Source: Dermatophagoides farinae (lineage: Eukaryota; Arthropoda; Arachnida; Sarcoptiformes; Pyroglyphidae). From it: DNA of 64,000 nucleotides. Every line of letters starts with the position of its first letter. Positions within the stretch are counted from its first letter, which is position 1. Below, piece after piece: positions 34,840 to 45,106 of the stretch. The translations under genes and the position numbers were made by a program. The stretch lies in assembly GCF_024713945.1 (NCBI RefSeq), contig NC_134678.1, forward strand, positions 5,208,001 to 5,272,000, given 5' to 3'. Under the pieces are notes generated by a model. It was not told the DNA's origin. It did not search any database and worked only from the letters and a program-made list of their open reading frames with translations.

Positions 34840-35428
34840 CCTGAGATTTTATTAATCTAATTAATCGAATTGGATTCATTCGATCAGAATTTTTCTATAC
34901 TAATAGCTAAATAATTAAAACAATGAAAAATTATATTGATGATGAAATTTCATCATCATCAACAGCATCATAAATGATATGATGCTAAATATATGTTTTA
35001 TATGGAAAATATTTGTATTTTGATTCCACTACCACTATCAACAATTTGATGATAAATTTATGATCAATAATCGAATGACACACACGCATACCAAACCTTC
35101 AGTGGTCTATTGGGAAAATCATCCATTATAAGGGAAAAAAATTTTATCGTTGGCTTTTTCTTTCAATCTCACTAATTGGTTGATGAATGATTATGTGTGT
35201 ATGTTTTTTGGCAGATCGATGATGATGAAATTACAAAACCAAAAAAAAAATTTAGTTGAAAACGAACAAAGAAAATTTGCTTGTTGGTTAAAATATTGAT
35301 AATATTTGCTTCGCTATTGTTTATTTGGTTATTTTAACCAATAACCCAGCTTAAGTAGAAATAGTTTACTGCGATCAAAATTTCATTATTATTCCTATTC
35401 TCAATAAAAAAGAATATGAATTTTTTGT

Positions 35429-36747
35429 CGTTTGTGAAAATCGGATTTTTATTTGTTGTCGAGTTGTGTGTGTTAGTGTTCCTGACTCGGAATTTTCGGC
35501 TGAAAAACGTTCTCGTTCTCTCTCACCGACATTCTCGGTCGAAATAGGGGAAAGTAGAAATAGGCAGAAGCATGCGCAGCCAGTAATGCAACATATATAC
35601 AGTGATATAATACAAATATACAGTAATACCCCGCTTAACGCAGGGTTACGTTCCAAAAATATTGAGCGTAAAGCGAAACAACAGCGCAAAGTGGGGTTAT
35701 TTTTGCATAATTTACATAATGCATTTTTACTCTTCATATACAATGTAACAATGTATTGCAATGTAATGTAATTGCACAGCGTTATATCGAAACAGCGCTA
35801 ATCGGGACAGCGAAAAGGGTTGTATTCCTGTAAATATTGGGATTTATATCATTTATATATACCCATTTATGGATACTATATTATGGGGGAGGATAATGGT
35901 CTGGGGGAAAATTACCCCATCATTTATAAATTTGCCTCCCCCATTTACACACATTAACACATATACACGCATATACACATTCGACGTCGGTTCAAATCCC
36001 ATCGCGGCCGCCTGGGTTAATATAAAAAAATAGTCAGTGTTGGGGGTGGATAGTGGTTTGCGCAAAATCACTTATAAATTTGCCTCCCCCTCGCTTATAA
36101 AACCTATTTGTTGGGGAGGATAGTGATTCGGAGCGCATTGTCCAATCACTTATAAATTTGCCCCCCAATTATTCATATACACATTTACACTTGCGCATAA
36201 TGTAATTTAAAAAATAGTCAGTGTTGGGGGTGGATAGTGGTTTGCGCAAAATCACTTATAAATTTGCCTCCCCCTCGCTTATAAAACCTATTTGTTGGGG
36301 AGGATAGTGATTCGGAGCGCATTGTCCAATCACTTATAAATTTGCCCCCCAATTATTCATATACACATTTACACTTGCGCATAATGTAATTTAAAAAATA
36401 GTCAGTGTTGGGGGTGGATAGTGGTTTGCGCATAATCACTTATAAATTTGCCTCTCCCTCGCTTATAAAACCTATTTGTTGGGGAGGATAGTGGTATGGA
36501 TCATAATTGTTCGATCACTTATAAATTTGCCCCCCAATTATTTATATACACATTTACACATTACATATAAATTAATTTAAAAAATAGTCAGTGTTGGGGG
36601 TGGATAGTGGACAATCACTTATAAATTTGCCTCCCCCTTGCTTATAAAATCTATTTGTTGGGGAGGATAGTGATTCGGAGCGCAATTGTCCGATCACTTA
36701 TAAATTTGCCCCCCAATTATTTATATACACATTTACACATTACATAT
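35429..36747 (-). repeat. Right inverted-repeat arm (inner part)
   Basis: Inverse copy of 29.7-31.06 kb: inner segment 35429-35620, pogo MITE, third half-unit, tRNA-like piece (35985-36015), then satellite units to 36747, where the gypsy element has inserted. The arm resumes at 41010. Confidence 0.88.
35621..35830. mobile_element. pogo/Tigger-like MITE, 210 bp (right arm copy)
   Basis: Inverse of the 30661-30870 copy, starting CAGTAATACCCCGCTTAACG and ending GGTTGTATTCCTG, flanked by TA. Being part of the arm, it was probably copied with it rather than inserted separately. Confidence 0.75.
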
Positions 36748-36926
36748 TGTAATGGTTAATGGCGTGTGGCGCCATCGACGGCGAGTTTTGAATCAACACG
36801 TGAAGTGTTGTATTGTTTAATTATGAAGTTGCTTTTTTTGAATGTGGTTGAATAAAGACATATTTGTGATTTTGAAATAAAGCTTGTTCCTTTATTGCGT
36901 GATTTTTGAATGATTATTACATTACA
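36748..36926 (+). repeat. Gypsy 5' LTR
   Basis: 179 bp, TGTAATGG start, ATTACA end, with an AATAAAG poly(A)-type motif and a CAACACGTGAAGTGTTG hairpin. Confidence 0.93.
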
Positions 36927-36973
36927 TGGTGGCAGAGTTTCTATCTCATTCAAGATCCAGATAATTTACAAAT

Positions 36974-39900
36974 ATGGCCGATCGTGAAGCTAATACTGGC
37001 AACAACGATTCAGTACTGCAAGAGCTGTCTAGAATATTGGGCGAAAGTTATCGTGATGGTTCACGAACAGCATGGGTACAAACGCGGTCAAAATTGGCTA
37101 GCGAAACCATTGAACAGTACGTGAAATATTTTGAATGTGTCGCCAGAGTAAATCGATGGAACGATCAAGATAAGATCGATATGTTCGAGGCTTCATTGGT
37201 TCCTGGTTCGCCGGAATTTAATGCTATAGCTGCTATGAAGGCCGGATCGAAAACATCATTTAGTGTGATGATAAGCAACTTAAAAGAATCAAGTAAACCG
37301 TTACGTGATTCAATGGTACGGTCATTTTTCCGTTTACAACGTGGTCAAGGTCAATCATTGGATGAGTTGGCCAATAAAATCATCAAGAGCGTCAATGAAT
37401 TGTACGCCGATATGCCTGAACAATCTCGAGAAAGATTGGCACGTGATCGATTTTATGCAGCGTTGGATGAACGACTAGTTGTTGCATTGGTAAATTCATC
37501 GAATTTAAAAACTATCGAAGAGATAAAAGCATTGGCTAAAGCGATCGAGATTAATTTGCCTTCAAAAGCGAAACAATCGTCATCGAATCCTTCGTTTAGT
37601 GGTGGCAATGGTAACAAACAGAAACGTTGTCACAATTGCAACAGAATGGGTCATATTGCAGCTGATTGTCGGTTAAAAAAGAATGCAGCAAAGAAGAATA
37701 ATTCATCGGAATTATCATCAAATAAGACATCATCATCATCATCGTCATCAAAAACTGCATCAAACCAGACAACTCCTAAAGAAATTGCATCAATTTGTGA
37801 TGAATCTAATCGTATCATTCCGCGACAATTTTTAAGATCAAAAATCAATCGAAAAACTGTCTATTGTTTAATTGATAGTGGATCAAAAGTATCGGTATTT
37901 CCATCATCGTGGCCTGTTGAAAAATTTGGTCAATCTGTCCTTCATACTGCCAATGGTTCTCAAATGTTAGTGAAGGGTGAATCGATTGTTAAAATGAACA
38001 TCGATAGTTGTGTTATTGAGCACACTGTTTTGATTGGAAATGTTACTAAACCGACACTGGGTCGCGATTTCATCAAGAAAATTTCAGCTACGATTACTTA
38101 TGACGATATTATGTATTTTACGTGGATGGGCAATCGTCGTCGTGTTAATCTGATTTCGGAAGATCAAATCGACAATGTCAATGATCACGATCTAACGGAT
38201 GCAGAAGTCTGTGCACTGGCGGTCGAACATCTTACTGTGGATGATGATGCGGACAATGAAAATGTTTGTGATGAATCTGAACAATCGGGTGTGGTGAATT
38301 CATTAATCAATCGGTACATGGATGTGTTCGAAGGTATCGGACGTACAAATTTGGTAGAGCATTCTATCGAATTAAAAACAAATAAGGTGATCAATGTCAA
38401 ACCTTATCCTGTGCCATATGCATATCGTGATGAAGTCCGTCGAATGTTGGTTGAAATGGAGCAAAATAACATTATTGTTAAATCTCATTCCGAGTTTTGT
38501 AGTCCATTGTTGGTGGTAAAAAAGAAAGATGGCTCGTTACGGTTGGCAATTGATTATAGAAAGCTGAATGCTATCTCGAAATTCGACGCACAACCAACAC
38601 CAAAAGTTCAAGAAATTCTGTTTGGTCTCGATAAAGCGAAAATATTTTCAAAATTGGATTTCAAATCTGGGTATTATCAGGTACCGCTTCGCAGATCAGA
38701 TCAGGAAAAAACAGCGTTTCGTTTTGAAAACACGTTATATCATTTTTTGGTTATGCCATTTGGGCTATCAACCGCTGCACAAACTTTTTCTCGTCTTGGA
38801 AATATATTGTTTCAACTACCGTTCGTCAAAATTTACATTGATGATGTTATTGTTTTCTCGAAAGACATGGACGAACACGTGAATCACCTTAAACAGGTTT
38901 TTGAAATTTTGAAATCAGCTAATTTAACGTTGAACAGAAAGAAATGTGAATTTGCTAAACAACGTATTGAATATTTGGGTTTTGTTATTCAAGGTGGATC
39001 AATTCAACCATCCTCTGATAAAACTAAATGTATTCATGAATTTCCGGTTCCGAAATGTAGAAAAGATCTCAGATCATTTCTTGGTTTAGTCAATTCGTAT
39101 CGTTCACTGGTTCCAAATTATGCTGAAAAATCATTTGATTTGTATGAATTGTTGAAACAAAAGAATCGTTTTCAGTGGAAAAACAATCATCAACGTACAT
39201 TTGAAGATTTAAAAGTATTATTGTCATCACAGCCTGTAGTTAGAATAGCCGATCTAAACCGTGAGTTTATTGTTCGCACTGATGCAAGTGATAAAGCTAT
39301 GGCGGGCGTGTTACAACAAGTCGATGACAATGGAATACGATACGTTGTTGAATATTTTTCAAAGAAATTCACAGATTGTCAAAGTCGTTATGCCACTATT
39401 GAAAAAGAGGCTACTGCTCTCAAAACGGCGATCGATAAATGGTCAACATATCTAAAAGGCAAAAGTTTCAAATTAGAAACTGATCATCGTCCGTTGGTAT
39501 GGATTAAATCCATGGTTAATCGTAACAATAAGTTGGCAAGAATGGCAATCGAACTGGCTGAATATGAATTTGAAATCAGTCATGTGAAAGGTAAAGATAA
39601 TTGTGATGCTGATGCATTATCAAGAATTGAAATTTCCGCGATACAATTCGACGAATTGTCATCTGAGCAAGAATCTGATCAATTATTGTTATTGGCTCGT
39701 AACAAGGATCCGAATTCATTTATTCAAATCAATCATTTGTGGTATTTTCGTCATGCTGGTCGTGATAGATTGTGCATTCCTCAATCGCGTGTAAAAGAAA
39801 TTTTACAATTGTGCCATGATAAAATGAACCATATTGGTCAACACAAATGTTTAGATATTGTATTTTGTCGTTTTTACTGGCCAAAATGGCGTAATGATGT

Positions 39901-40837
39901 GAAACAATGGATTCGAAAATGTGCCTGTAATGTTAAAAAAGATAATGATCCTCGACCTGCAAAACAACCTATGTGTGCAACTGATATATTGAATCTCAAT
40001 CCGTTTGAAAAAGTTGCAATTGATATTATGACATTATCAACATCTGAATCGGGCAATCGTTATTTATTCACACTTCAAGATTATCGATCTAAGTGGATTG
40101 AAGCTAAAGCTTCTGTTGATTCGTCAACCGAAAGAATAATTGATTGGCTCGAGGAAGTATGGAATAGGTTTGGCAAACCAAAAATATTGATATCGGACCG
40201 TGGGTCTCAATTTGAAAGTAGAGAGTTCATCGATTATTGTGCTCGTATGGGTATTGAACATCATCGAACAACACCTTATCACCACCAGTCAAATGGCATG
40301 GTAGAGCGGGTACATCGTACAATATGGAATTTGTTACGTGTGGTTGTGGCTGATTCTCACAACGATTGGGATGTTCATTTGCCTTCTGTTCTAGGTGTTT
40401 ATCGAAATACTATTCATGCTGCGCTTGGAATATCTCCGTTTGAAGCTTTGTTCAACCGTCCTCCGGTAATCGAAGTGGATAATATGTTTCCTACGCGTGT
40501 TCAACCTAGAGTGGCCGATAATTTAAAAATATCGAAATATATCGAGCGAATGAAAGGAAATTACGATGAACGTAAAAAAGTAAATGATCAACCGATTGCG
40601 ATTGGAACAAAAGTGTTGGTGAAACATCCTACTATTCAGAACCGACATTGTCAAAAGTTATTGCCGGTTAACAAAGGTCCTTTTGTGGTTGCTGAACAAT
40701 TGTCACCGAATACGTATCAGGTCAAGGATGGCGATGGTGAACTGTTAAATGTTCATCGGGATCAAATCGCGCCGACTGAGATCGAGGGCGTTCTATCGAA
40801 AATTCGAAAGCGTGGCCGCCCTCGTAAGGGGGTGTAA
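36974..40837 (+). CDS. Gypsy gag-pol reading frame
   Basis: Single frame of 1,287 codons. In order: gag with a CCHC zinc knuckle near residue 215, aspartic protease, reverse transcriptase with the YIDD motif, RNase H, and integrase with a zinc-binding N-terminus and a GRPRK-type basic tail. The frame ends five bases inside the 3' LTR. It belongs to the mobile element and is not a host gene. Confidence 0.93.
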   Translation: MADREANTGNNDSVLQELSRILGESYRDGSRTAWVQTRSKLASETIEQYVKYFECVARVNRWNDQDKIDMFEASLVPGSPEFNAIAAMKAGSKTSFSVMISNLKESSKPLRDSMVRSFFRLQRGQGQSLDELANKIIKSVNELYADMPEQSRERLARDRFYAALDERLVVALVNSSNLKTIEEIKALAKAIEINLPSKAKQSSSNPSFSGGNGNKQKRCHNCNRMGHIAADCRLKKNAAKKNNSSELSSNKTSSSSSSSKTASNQTTPKEIASICDESNRIIPRQFLRSKINRKTVYCLIDSGSKVSVFPSSWPVEKFGQSVLHTANGSQMLVKGESIVKMNIDSCVIEHTVLIGNVTKPTLGRDFIKKISATITYDDIMYFTWMGNRRRVNLISEDQIDNVNDHDLTDAEVCALAVEHLTVDDDADNENVCDESEQSGVVNSLINRYMDVFEGIGRTNLVEHSIELKTNKVINVKPYPVPYAYRDEVRRMLVEMEQNNIIVKSHSEFCSPLLVVKKKDGSLRLAIDYRKLNAISKFDAQPTPKVQEILFGLDKAKIFSKLDFKSGYYQVPLRRSDQEKTAFRFENTLYHFLVMPFGLSTAAQTFSRLGNILFQLPFVKIYIDDVIVFSKDMDEHVNHLKQVFEILKSANLTLNRKKCEFAKQRIEYLGFVIQGGSIQPSSDKTKCIHEFPVPKCRKDLRSFLGLVNSYRSLVPNYAEKSFDLYELLKQKNRFQWKNNHQRTFEDLKVLLSSQPVVRIADLNREFIVRTDASDKAMAGVLQQVDDNGIRYVVEYFSKKFTDCQSRYATIEKEATALKTAIDKWSTYLKGKSFKLETDHRPLVWIKSMVNRNNKLARMAIELAEYEFEISHVKGKDNCDADALSRIEISAIQFDELSSEQESDQLLLLARNKDPNSFIQINHLWYFRHAGRDRLCIPQSRVKEILQLCHDKMNHIGQHKCLDIVFCRFYWPKWRNDVKQWIRKCACNVKKDNDPRPAKQPMCATDILNLNPFEKVAIDIMTLSTSESGNRYLFTLQDYRSKWIEAKASVDSSTERIIDWLEEVWNRFGKPKILISDRGSQFESREFIDYCARMGIEHHRTTPYHHQSNGMVERVHRTIWNLLRVVVADSHNDWDVHLPSVLGVYRNTIHAALGISPFEALFNRPPVIEVDNMFPTRVQPRVADNLKISKYIERMKGNYDERKKVNDQPIAIGTKVLVKHPTIQNRHCQKLLPVNKGPFVVAEQLSPNTYQVKDGDGELLNVHRDQIAPTEIEGVLSKIRKRGRPRKGV

Positions 40838-41009
40838 TGGTTAATGGCGTGTGGCGCCATCGACGGCGAGTATTGAATCAACACGTGAAGTGTTGTATTG
40901 TTTAATTATTAAGTTGCTTTTTGAATGTGGTTGAATAAAGACATATTTGTGATTTTGAAATAAAGCTTGTTCCTTTATTGCGTGATTTTTGAATGATTAT
41001 TACATTACA
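40833..41009 (+). repeat. Gypsy 3' LTR
   Basis: 177 bp, near-identical to the 5' LTR, followed by ATAT and the continued satellite. Confidence 0.93.
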
Positions 41010-41486
41010 ATATAAATTAATTTAAAAAATAGTCAGTGTTGGGGGTGGATAGTGGACAATCACTTATAAATTGGCCTCCCCCTTGCTTATAAAATCTATT
41101 TGTTGGGGAGGATAGTGATTCGGAGTGCAATTGTCCGATCACTTATAAATTTGCCCCCCAATTATTTATTAAACAAATTAATCTCGAGTATCAAAATATG
41201 ACTTTATTGATCGAACGACAAAAACGAATTAATAATTACAACTATCATTTAAATCACACAACACTTTATGTGTTGACTTTTTGTACTCGCTGTCTTTGTG
41301 CAAAAATGCTCGTTTTTTCTCAAGTTTCGTCTTGTTCATTTTTGATGAAATGATCATGAAATTCTCAACCATATCGAGTTATGATGATTATTTGGTACTG
41401 ACAAATGTTAACCAATATGTCTCATGTTATGATAAATTTCACCTTGCAGTGTACACCGCAGACTTTCGTCTCTGTGTCTCTGTGCA
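41010..41486 (-). repeat. Right arm, outer part and terminal motif
   Basis: The satellite resumes after the gypsy insertion (41010-41164). The LTR-like outer end follows inverted (41165-41300). Then comes a 150-bp flank matching 29290-29450 inverted, and a copy of the CTTGCAG..GTACACCGCAGACTTT..CTCTGTG terminal motif at 41443-41486, which matches the left island edge at 28106-28144. Confidence 0.75.
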
Positions 41487-41750
41487 GAAGTTAATCAAAT
41501 TGAAAACGAGGTTTATGAATATTTCCTACGTGATCTATCACATGGAACAAAATATGAAATCTTTGTTAAAACTTAAATTTTGGCCGGAAGTGGACCACAA
41601 TCACAAGTAGTGCTGAAACGTACACTTGATGGAGATATACCACCTGCACAACTTCTAATTGCAAAAGGAAACCACGTCAAATTCTATTTCATTACGATGG
41701 CATCAAGGAGATAATCGTGATTCGATTACAAAAAAACAAGACAAGGTTTG
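41487..41750 (+). pseudogene. Dscam FN3-domain fragment, decayed
   Basis: Translation gives EVYEYFLRDLSHGTKYEIFV then, after a stop and shift, AGSGPQSQVVLKRTLDGD and DIPPAQLL, then in another frame SISLRWHQGDNRDSIT. This matches the junction of two fibronectin III domains in Dscam proteins (YEYFLRDL..GTKYE, AGSGPQS, EGDIPPAQ). Frame changes make it a broken host gene fragment. Confidence 0.75.
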
Positions 41751-41820
41751 CTTTTAATTTAATTGTGGTATCGAATTTGAGGTTTAGATTAAATTCTAAA
41801 TTTTTCATCATAATTTTCAC

Positions 41821-41835
41821 CAAAACGCGGCGCTA
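41821..41835 (+). promoter_or_regulatory. Shared motif CAAAACGCGGCGCTA upstream of cassette 1
   Basis: This GC-rich 15-mer stands in AT-rich DNA 105-119 bp before the cassette 1 ATG. An identical copy lies 116-130 bp before the cassette 3 ATG. Chelicerate short-Dscam cassettes are known to use separate promoters, so a core promoter element is plausible. Confidence 0.5.
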
Positions 41836-41939
41836 ATTATCTTATTGAAAACTTGATTTTGAATTTTCTGTCCAAAATACTTTTTTCGATTGTGTTACTC
41901 ACATTCAATGTTTGGTTACAAGAAATTTGCCTGTGAAAA

Positions 41940-42910
41940 TGCTGAATTTTATTTCCAAGTTTTTCGCTTTGATCATTTTTATTTCATCTGTTCACAGCGA
42001 TGGTAAGTCTGTTTGTCAATTATTCATTGCTTCAATTAATTCAATATTTTATCTTTTTAAATCTAGAATCTCCAGTACTCGTTAAACTTTATTCAAAAAA
42101 TGAACAAACCAAAGGTTCAGATCTTGTGTTGACTTGTAATGTAGCCAAAGGCAGTAAACCATTACGGTTTCAATGGTTCAAAAATGGTGTTGAATTATCC
42201 AATACTGGACGATCGACAATTGAAAATAAAGATATTTTCTCTTTTTTTACATTGAGAAATATCGATTCCAATGATGTGGGAAATTATTCCTGTGTTGTTA
42301 CCAATAAATTCGGATTCGATAAACTTTGGATTCAACTAACGGTTACAGGTTTGAACAATTTATTCAATGTTTTTTATTGGCCAATATATGGCGCTAATTC
42401 TACCATTTTGTGGGTTATATTTTTTTTTTGTTTTGCATAAAATAATTTTACCCATGAAATGTATACTTAAGTTTAAGAGTATGAACACACATTGTTTCTG
42501 AGATAATAATTTTATTAACGGTGATTTTTTCAACTTTTTACTTTCATTCAATTGATGCTGGTAATTCATTTGAATTTTTGTTTTCGATGTTTCTGAATAA
42601 TTATTTTCGATAATAATTTTAGCCAAACCAATTTTGAATAAATTTCCTGCATCTGAAATTAATCTTTCCATTAATTCATCATACATATTACCATGTTCCA
42701 TTTCATCAGGATCGACATCAATATTTTTTGAATGGTACAAAGATGATCATAAGAAATTATCTTCGACTGAATATAAAATTGTTATTTATGATACAATGTC
42801 ATCGATTGTATTCAAACGTCTTAATTCAAATGATGATACCGGAACCTATACATGTAATGCCAGGAATGTTCATGGTACTGATTCGATTACAACAAAACTT
42901 GTCATACAAG
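41940..42910 (+). CDS. Short-Dscam-type 5' cassette 1: signal peptide plus Ig1 and Ig2
   Basis: Three exons, 41940-42003, 42067-42348 and 42623-42910, all with phase-1 borders. Exon 1 encodes a signal peptide (MLNFISKFFALIIFISSVHS). Exon 2 is a complete Ig domain: LTCNVAKGSKPLRFQWFKNG and DVGNYSCVVTN hold the two Cys and the Trp. Exon 3 is a second Ig (YILPCSISSG, FFEWYKDD, DTGTYTCNARN). The structure matches the variable 5' cassettes of chelicerate short Dscam genes, in which one of several tandem cassettes is joined to a constant Ig-FN3-membrane part. No constant region follows in this window on the plus strand; NDUFAF6 comes next. The cassette is open but may be orphaned. It ends in a good GT donor. 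Confidence 0.75.
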
Positions 42911-43086
42911 GTTTGATTGCTATTTATTATAATCGTGATTTGCTTGACCAATAGGTGGCCCTTTTAATGCATAATTTGTTTTACCAAAAATTAATTTTTT
43001 CTGGTCATCTTCATTTTTTTCTGCTTGAATTGATTATCATTTTGTTGTTGTTGTGTTGTGTTGTGAAATGTTTAAAAACATTCACA

Positions 43087-43502
43087 ATGTTTAAATTGTT
43101 GCTGTTTTTCTGTATTTCATTCACGGTTATTTATGCTTCAAAAGGTTGGAGAATTTTTTTTTCTAATTTTACGTTTCTAATGTAAATCTCTTGTTTTCCC
43201 TTCAGATGCACCTCGAATTTCTAAATTGTTTTCAACAGAATTGAATCAATCTGAAGGATCAGTATTGAATATTCCATTTTCGGTTATCAGTGGTTGAACA
43301 CCACTATCGTTCAAATGGTTTAAAAATGAACAAGAATTACTTAGACATAGAAATCCGGAATTATCATATCAGATTAAAACAGATAATTTTCTATCATTTT
43401 TAACCATTTTGAAATTGAAAGCTTCTGATTCTGGAAATTATTCCTGTATCGTAGGCAATCAGTTTGGAATCGATATTCAATGGACATTGCTTCAAGTGAA
43501 AG
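43087..43502 (+). pseudogene. Short-Dscam-type cassette 2, Ig exon with in-frame stop
   Basis: Exon 43087-43144 is a signal peptide (MFKLLLFFCISFTVIYAS) with phase-1 end. Exon 43206-43502 is an Ig domain (LSFKWFKNEQELL, SDSGNYSCIVGNQFG), but a TGA stands at 43295-43297 where the family has a Gly-Gly-type turn codon before TPLSFKW, and the expected first Ig cysteine is also replaced (VLNIPFSV). No second Ig exon follows. Likely a dead cassette of a host gene; one sequencing error could explain only the stop. Confidence 0.7.
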
Positions 43503-43553
43503 GTAGTTGATTGTTTTTCCGTTTGTTTGTTTGTTTTTGATCATGTTTTCGGC

Positions 43554-43568
43554 CAAAACGCGGCGCTA
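43554..43568 (+). promoter_or_regulatory. Shared motif CAAAACGCGGCGCTA upstream of cassette 3
   Basis: Exact 15-bp repeat of the motif before cassette 1, here 116 bp before the cassette 3 ATG. Confidence 0.5.
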
Positions 43569-43683
43569 TTGATTCAGTTTTAAATCATTATTTTTTTTAT
43601 ATCTAAATTTACCATTGTTTGATTGTTTTCACATAATGCTGTCTCTTTCTGTTCATCATAATAATCATAAGGCATTTTTCAAA

Positions 43684-43928
43684 ATGTTTTGTCGGTTTAG
43701 TGGTCATATCATTTTAAAATGGTCTATTCAATTCATCATTTTGTTAATATTCCACACGTTAATTATTAACGGAAATGGTAAGTTAAAACTAATTGAATTC
43801 ATTTTACTTGAATTAATTTATTTCCTCTGTTTTTTTCTAACAGAATCACCATTACTTTTGAAACAATTTGCTCATTTAACTTCGGTAAAAGGATCAGATA
43901 TAGTGTTCACTTGTAATGTGGCCAAAAA
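43684..43928 (+). pseudogene. Short-Dscam-type cassette 3, cut off by a satellite arm
   Basis: Exon 43684-43777 encodes a hydrophobic leader (ILKWSIQFIILLIFHTLI). The Ig exon starts at 43844 and closely resembles cassette 1 (ESPLLLKQF..KGSDIVFTCNVAK versus ESPVLVKLY..KGSDLVLTCNVAK). It stops at 43928, where the LTR-like end of the third satellite arm begins. The rest of the Ig domain was not found on the other side. Confidence 0.75.
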
Positions 43929-45062
43929 GTCAACACATGAAGTGTTGTGTGATTTAAATGATAGTTGTAATTATTAATTCGTTTTTTTCGTTCGATCAAT
44001 AAAGTCATATTTTGATACTCGAGATTAATTTGTTTAATAAATAATTGGGGGGCAAATTTATAAATGATCAGCAATTATGCTCCGAATCACTATCCTCCCC
44101 AACAAATAGGTTTTATAAGCAAGGGGGAGGCAAATTTATAAGTGATTGTCCACTATCCATCCCCAACACTGACTATTTTTTAAATTAATTATGTGTAATG
44201 TGTAAATGTGTATATAAATAATTGGGGGGCAAATTTATAAGTGATCGGACAATTATGGTCCATACCACTATCCTCCCCAACAAATAGGTTTTATAAGCGA
44301 GGGGGAGGCAAATTTATAAGTGATTGTCCACTATCCATCCCCAACACTGACTATTTTTTAAATTAATTATGTGTAATGTGTAAATGTGTATATAAATAAT
44401 TGGGGGGCAAATTTATAAGTGATCGGACAATTATGGTCCATACCACTATCCTCCCCAACAAATAGGTTTTATAAGCGAGGGGGAGGCAAATTTATAAGTG
44501 ATTGTCCACTATCCATCCCCAAACACTGACTATTTTTTTATATTTAGATATAAGTATGTGTGTATGTGTATATAAATAATTGGGGGGCAAATTTATAAGT
44601 GATTGGACAATGCGCTCCGAATCACTATCCTCCCCAACAAATAGGTTTTATAAGCGAGGGGGAGGCAAATTTATAAGTGATTTTGCGCAAACCACTATCC
44701 ACCCCCAACACTGACTATTTTTTAAATTACATTATGCGCAAGTGTAAATGTGTATATGAATAATTGGGGGGCAAATTTATAAGTGATCGGACAATTGACA
44801 ATTGCGCTCCTAACCACTATCCTCCCCAACAAATAGGTTTTATAAGCGAGGGGGAGGCAAATTTATAAGTGATTATGCTCAAACCACTATCCACCCCCAA
44901 CACTGACTATTTTTTATATTAACCCAGGCGGCCGCGATGGGATTTGAACCGACGTCGAATGTGTATATGCGTGTATATGTGTTAATGTGTGTAAATGGGG
45001 GGGCAAATTTATAAATGATGGGGTAATTTTCCCCCAGACCATTATCCTCCCCCATAATATAG
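43926..45062 (+). repeat. Third (solo) satellite arm
   Basis: Same orientation as the left arm. Begins with the LTR-like end AAGTCAACACATGAAGTGTT, then about five 180-bp units, the tRNA-like B-box piece (44925-44960, minus) and the third half-unit. It diverges from the other arms at about 45062. Its left end is exactly where the Ig exon of cassette 3 breaks off. Confidence 0.88.
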
Positions 45063-45106
45063 AACGTAATTATGGTCGTATATAACAATCATATTTTACG
45101 ACATTA

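Larger units (their letters stand above)
36748..41009 (+). mobile_element. Ty3/gypsy LTR retrotransposon, whole-looking, nested in the satellite
   Basis: LTRs of 179 and 177 bp bound the element, with TGTAAT..ATTACA ends and a 4-bp ATAT duplication of satellite sequence on both sides. The interior holds one long gag-pol frame with gag, protease, reverse transcriptase, RNase H and integrase parts in the gypsy order; no envelope gene was seen. A polypurine run (AAGGGGG) precedes the 3' LTR. The two LTRs differ by only a few bases, so the insertion is young and later than the satellite arm it interrupts. No obvious breaks were seen. Confidence 0.95.
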
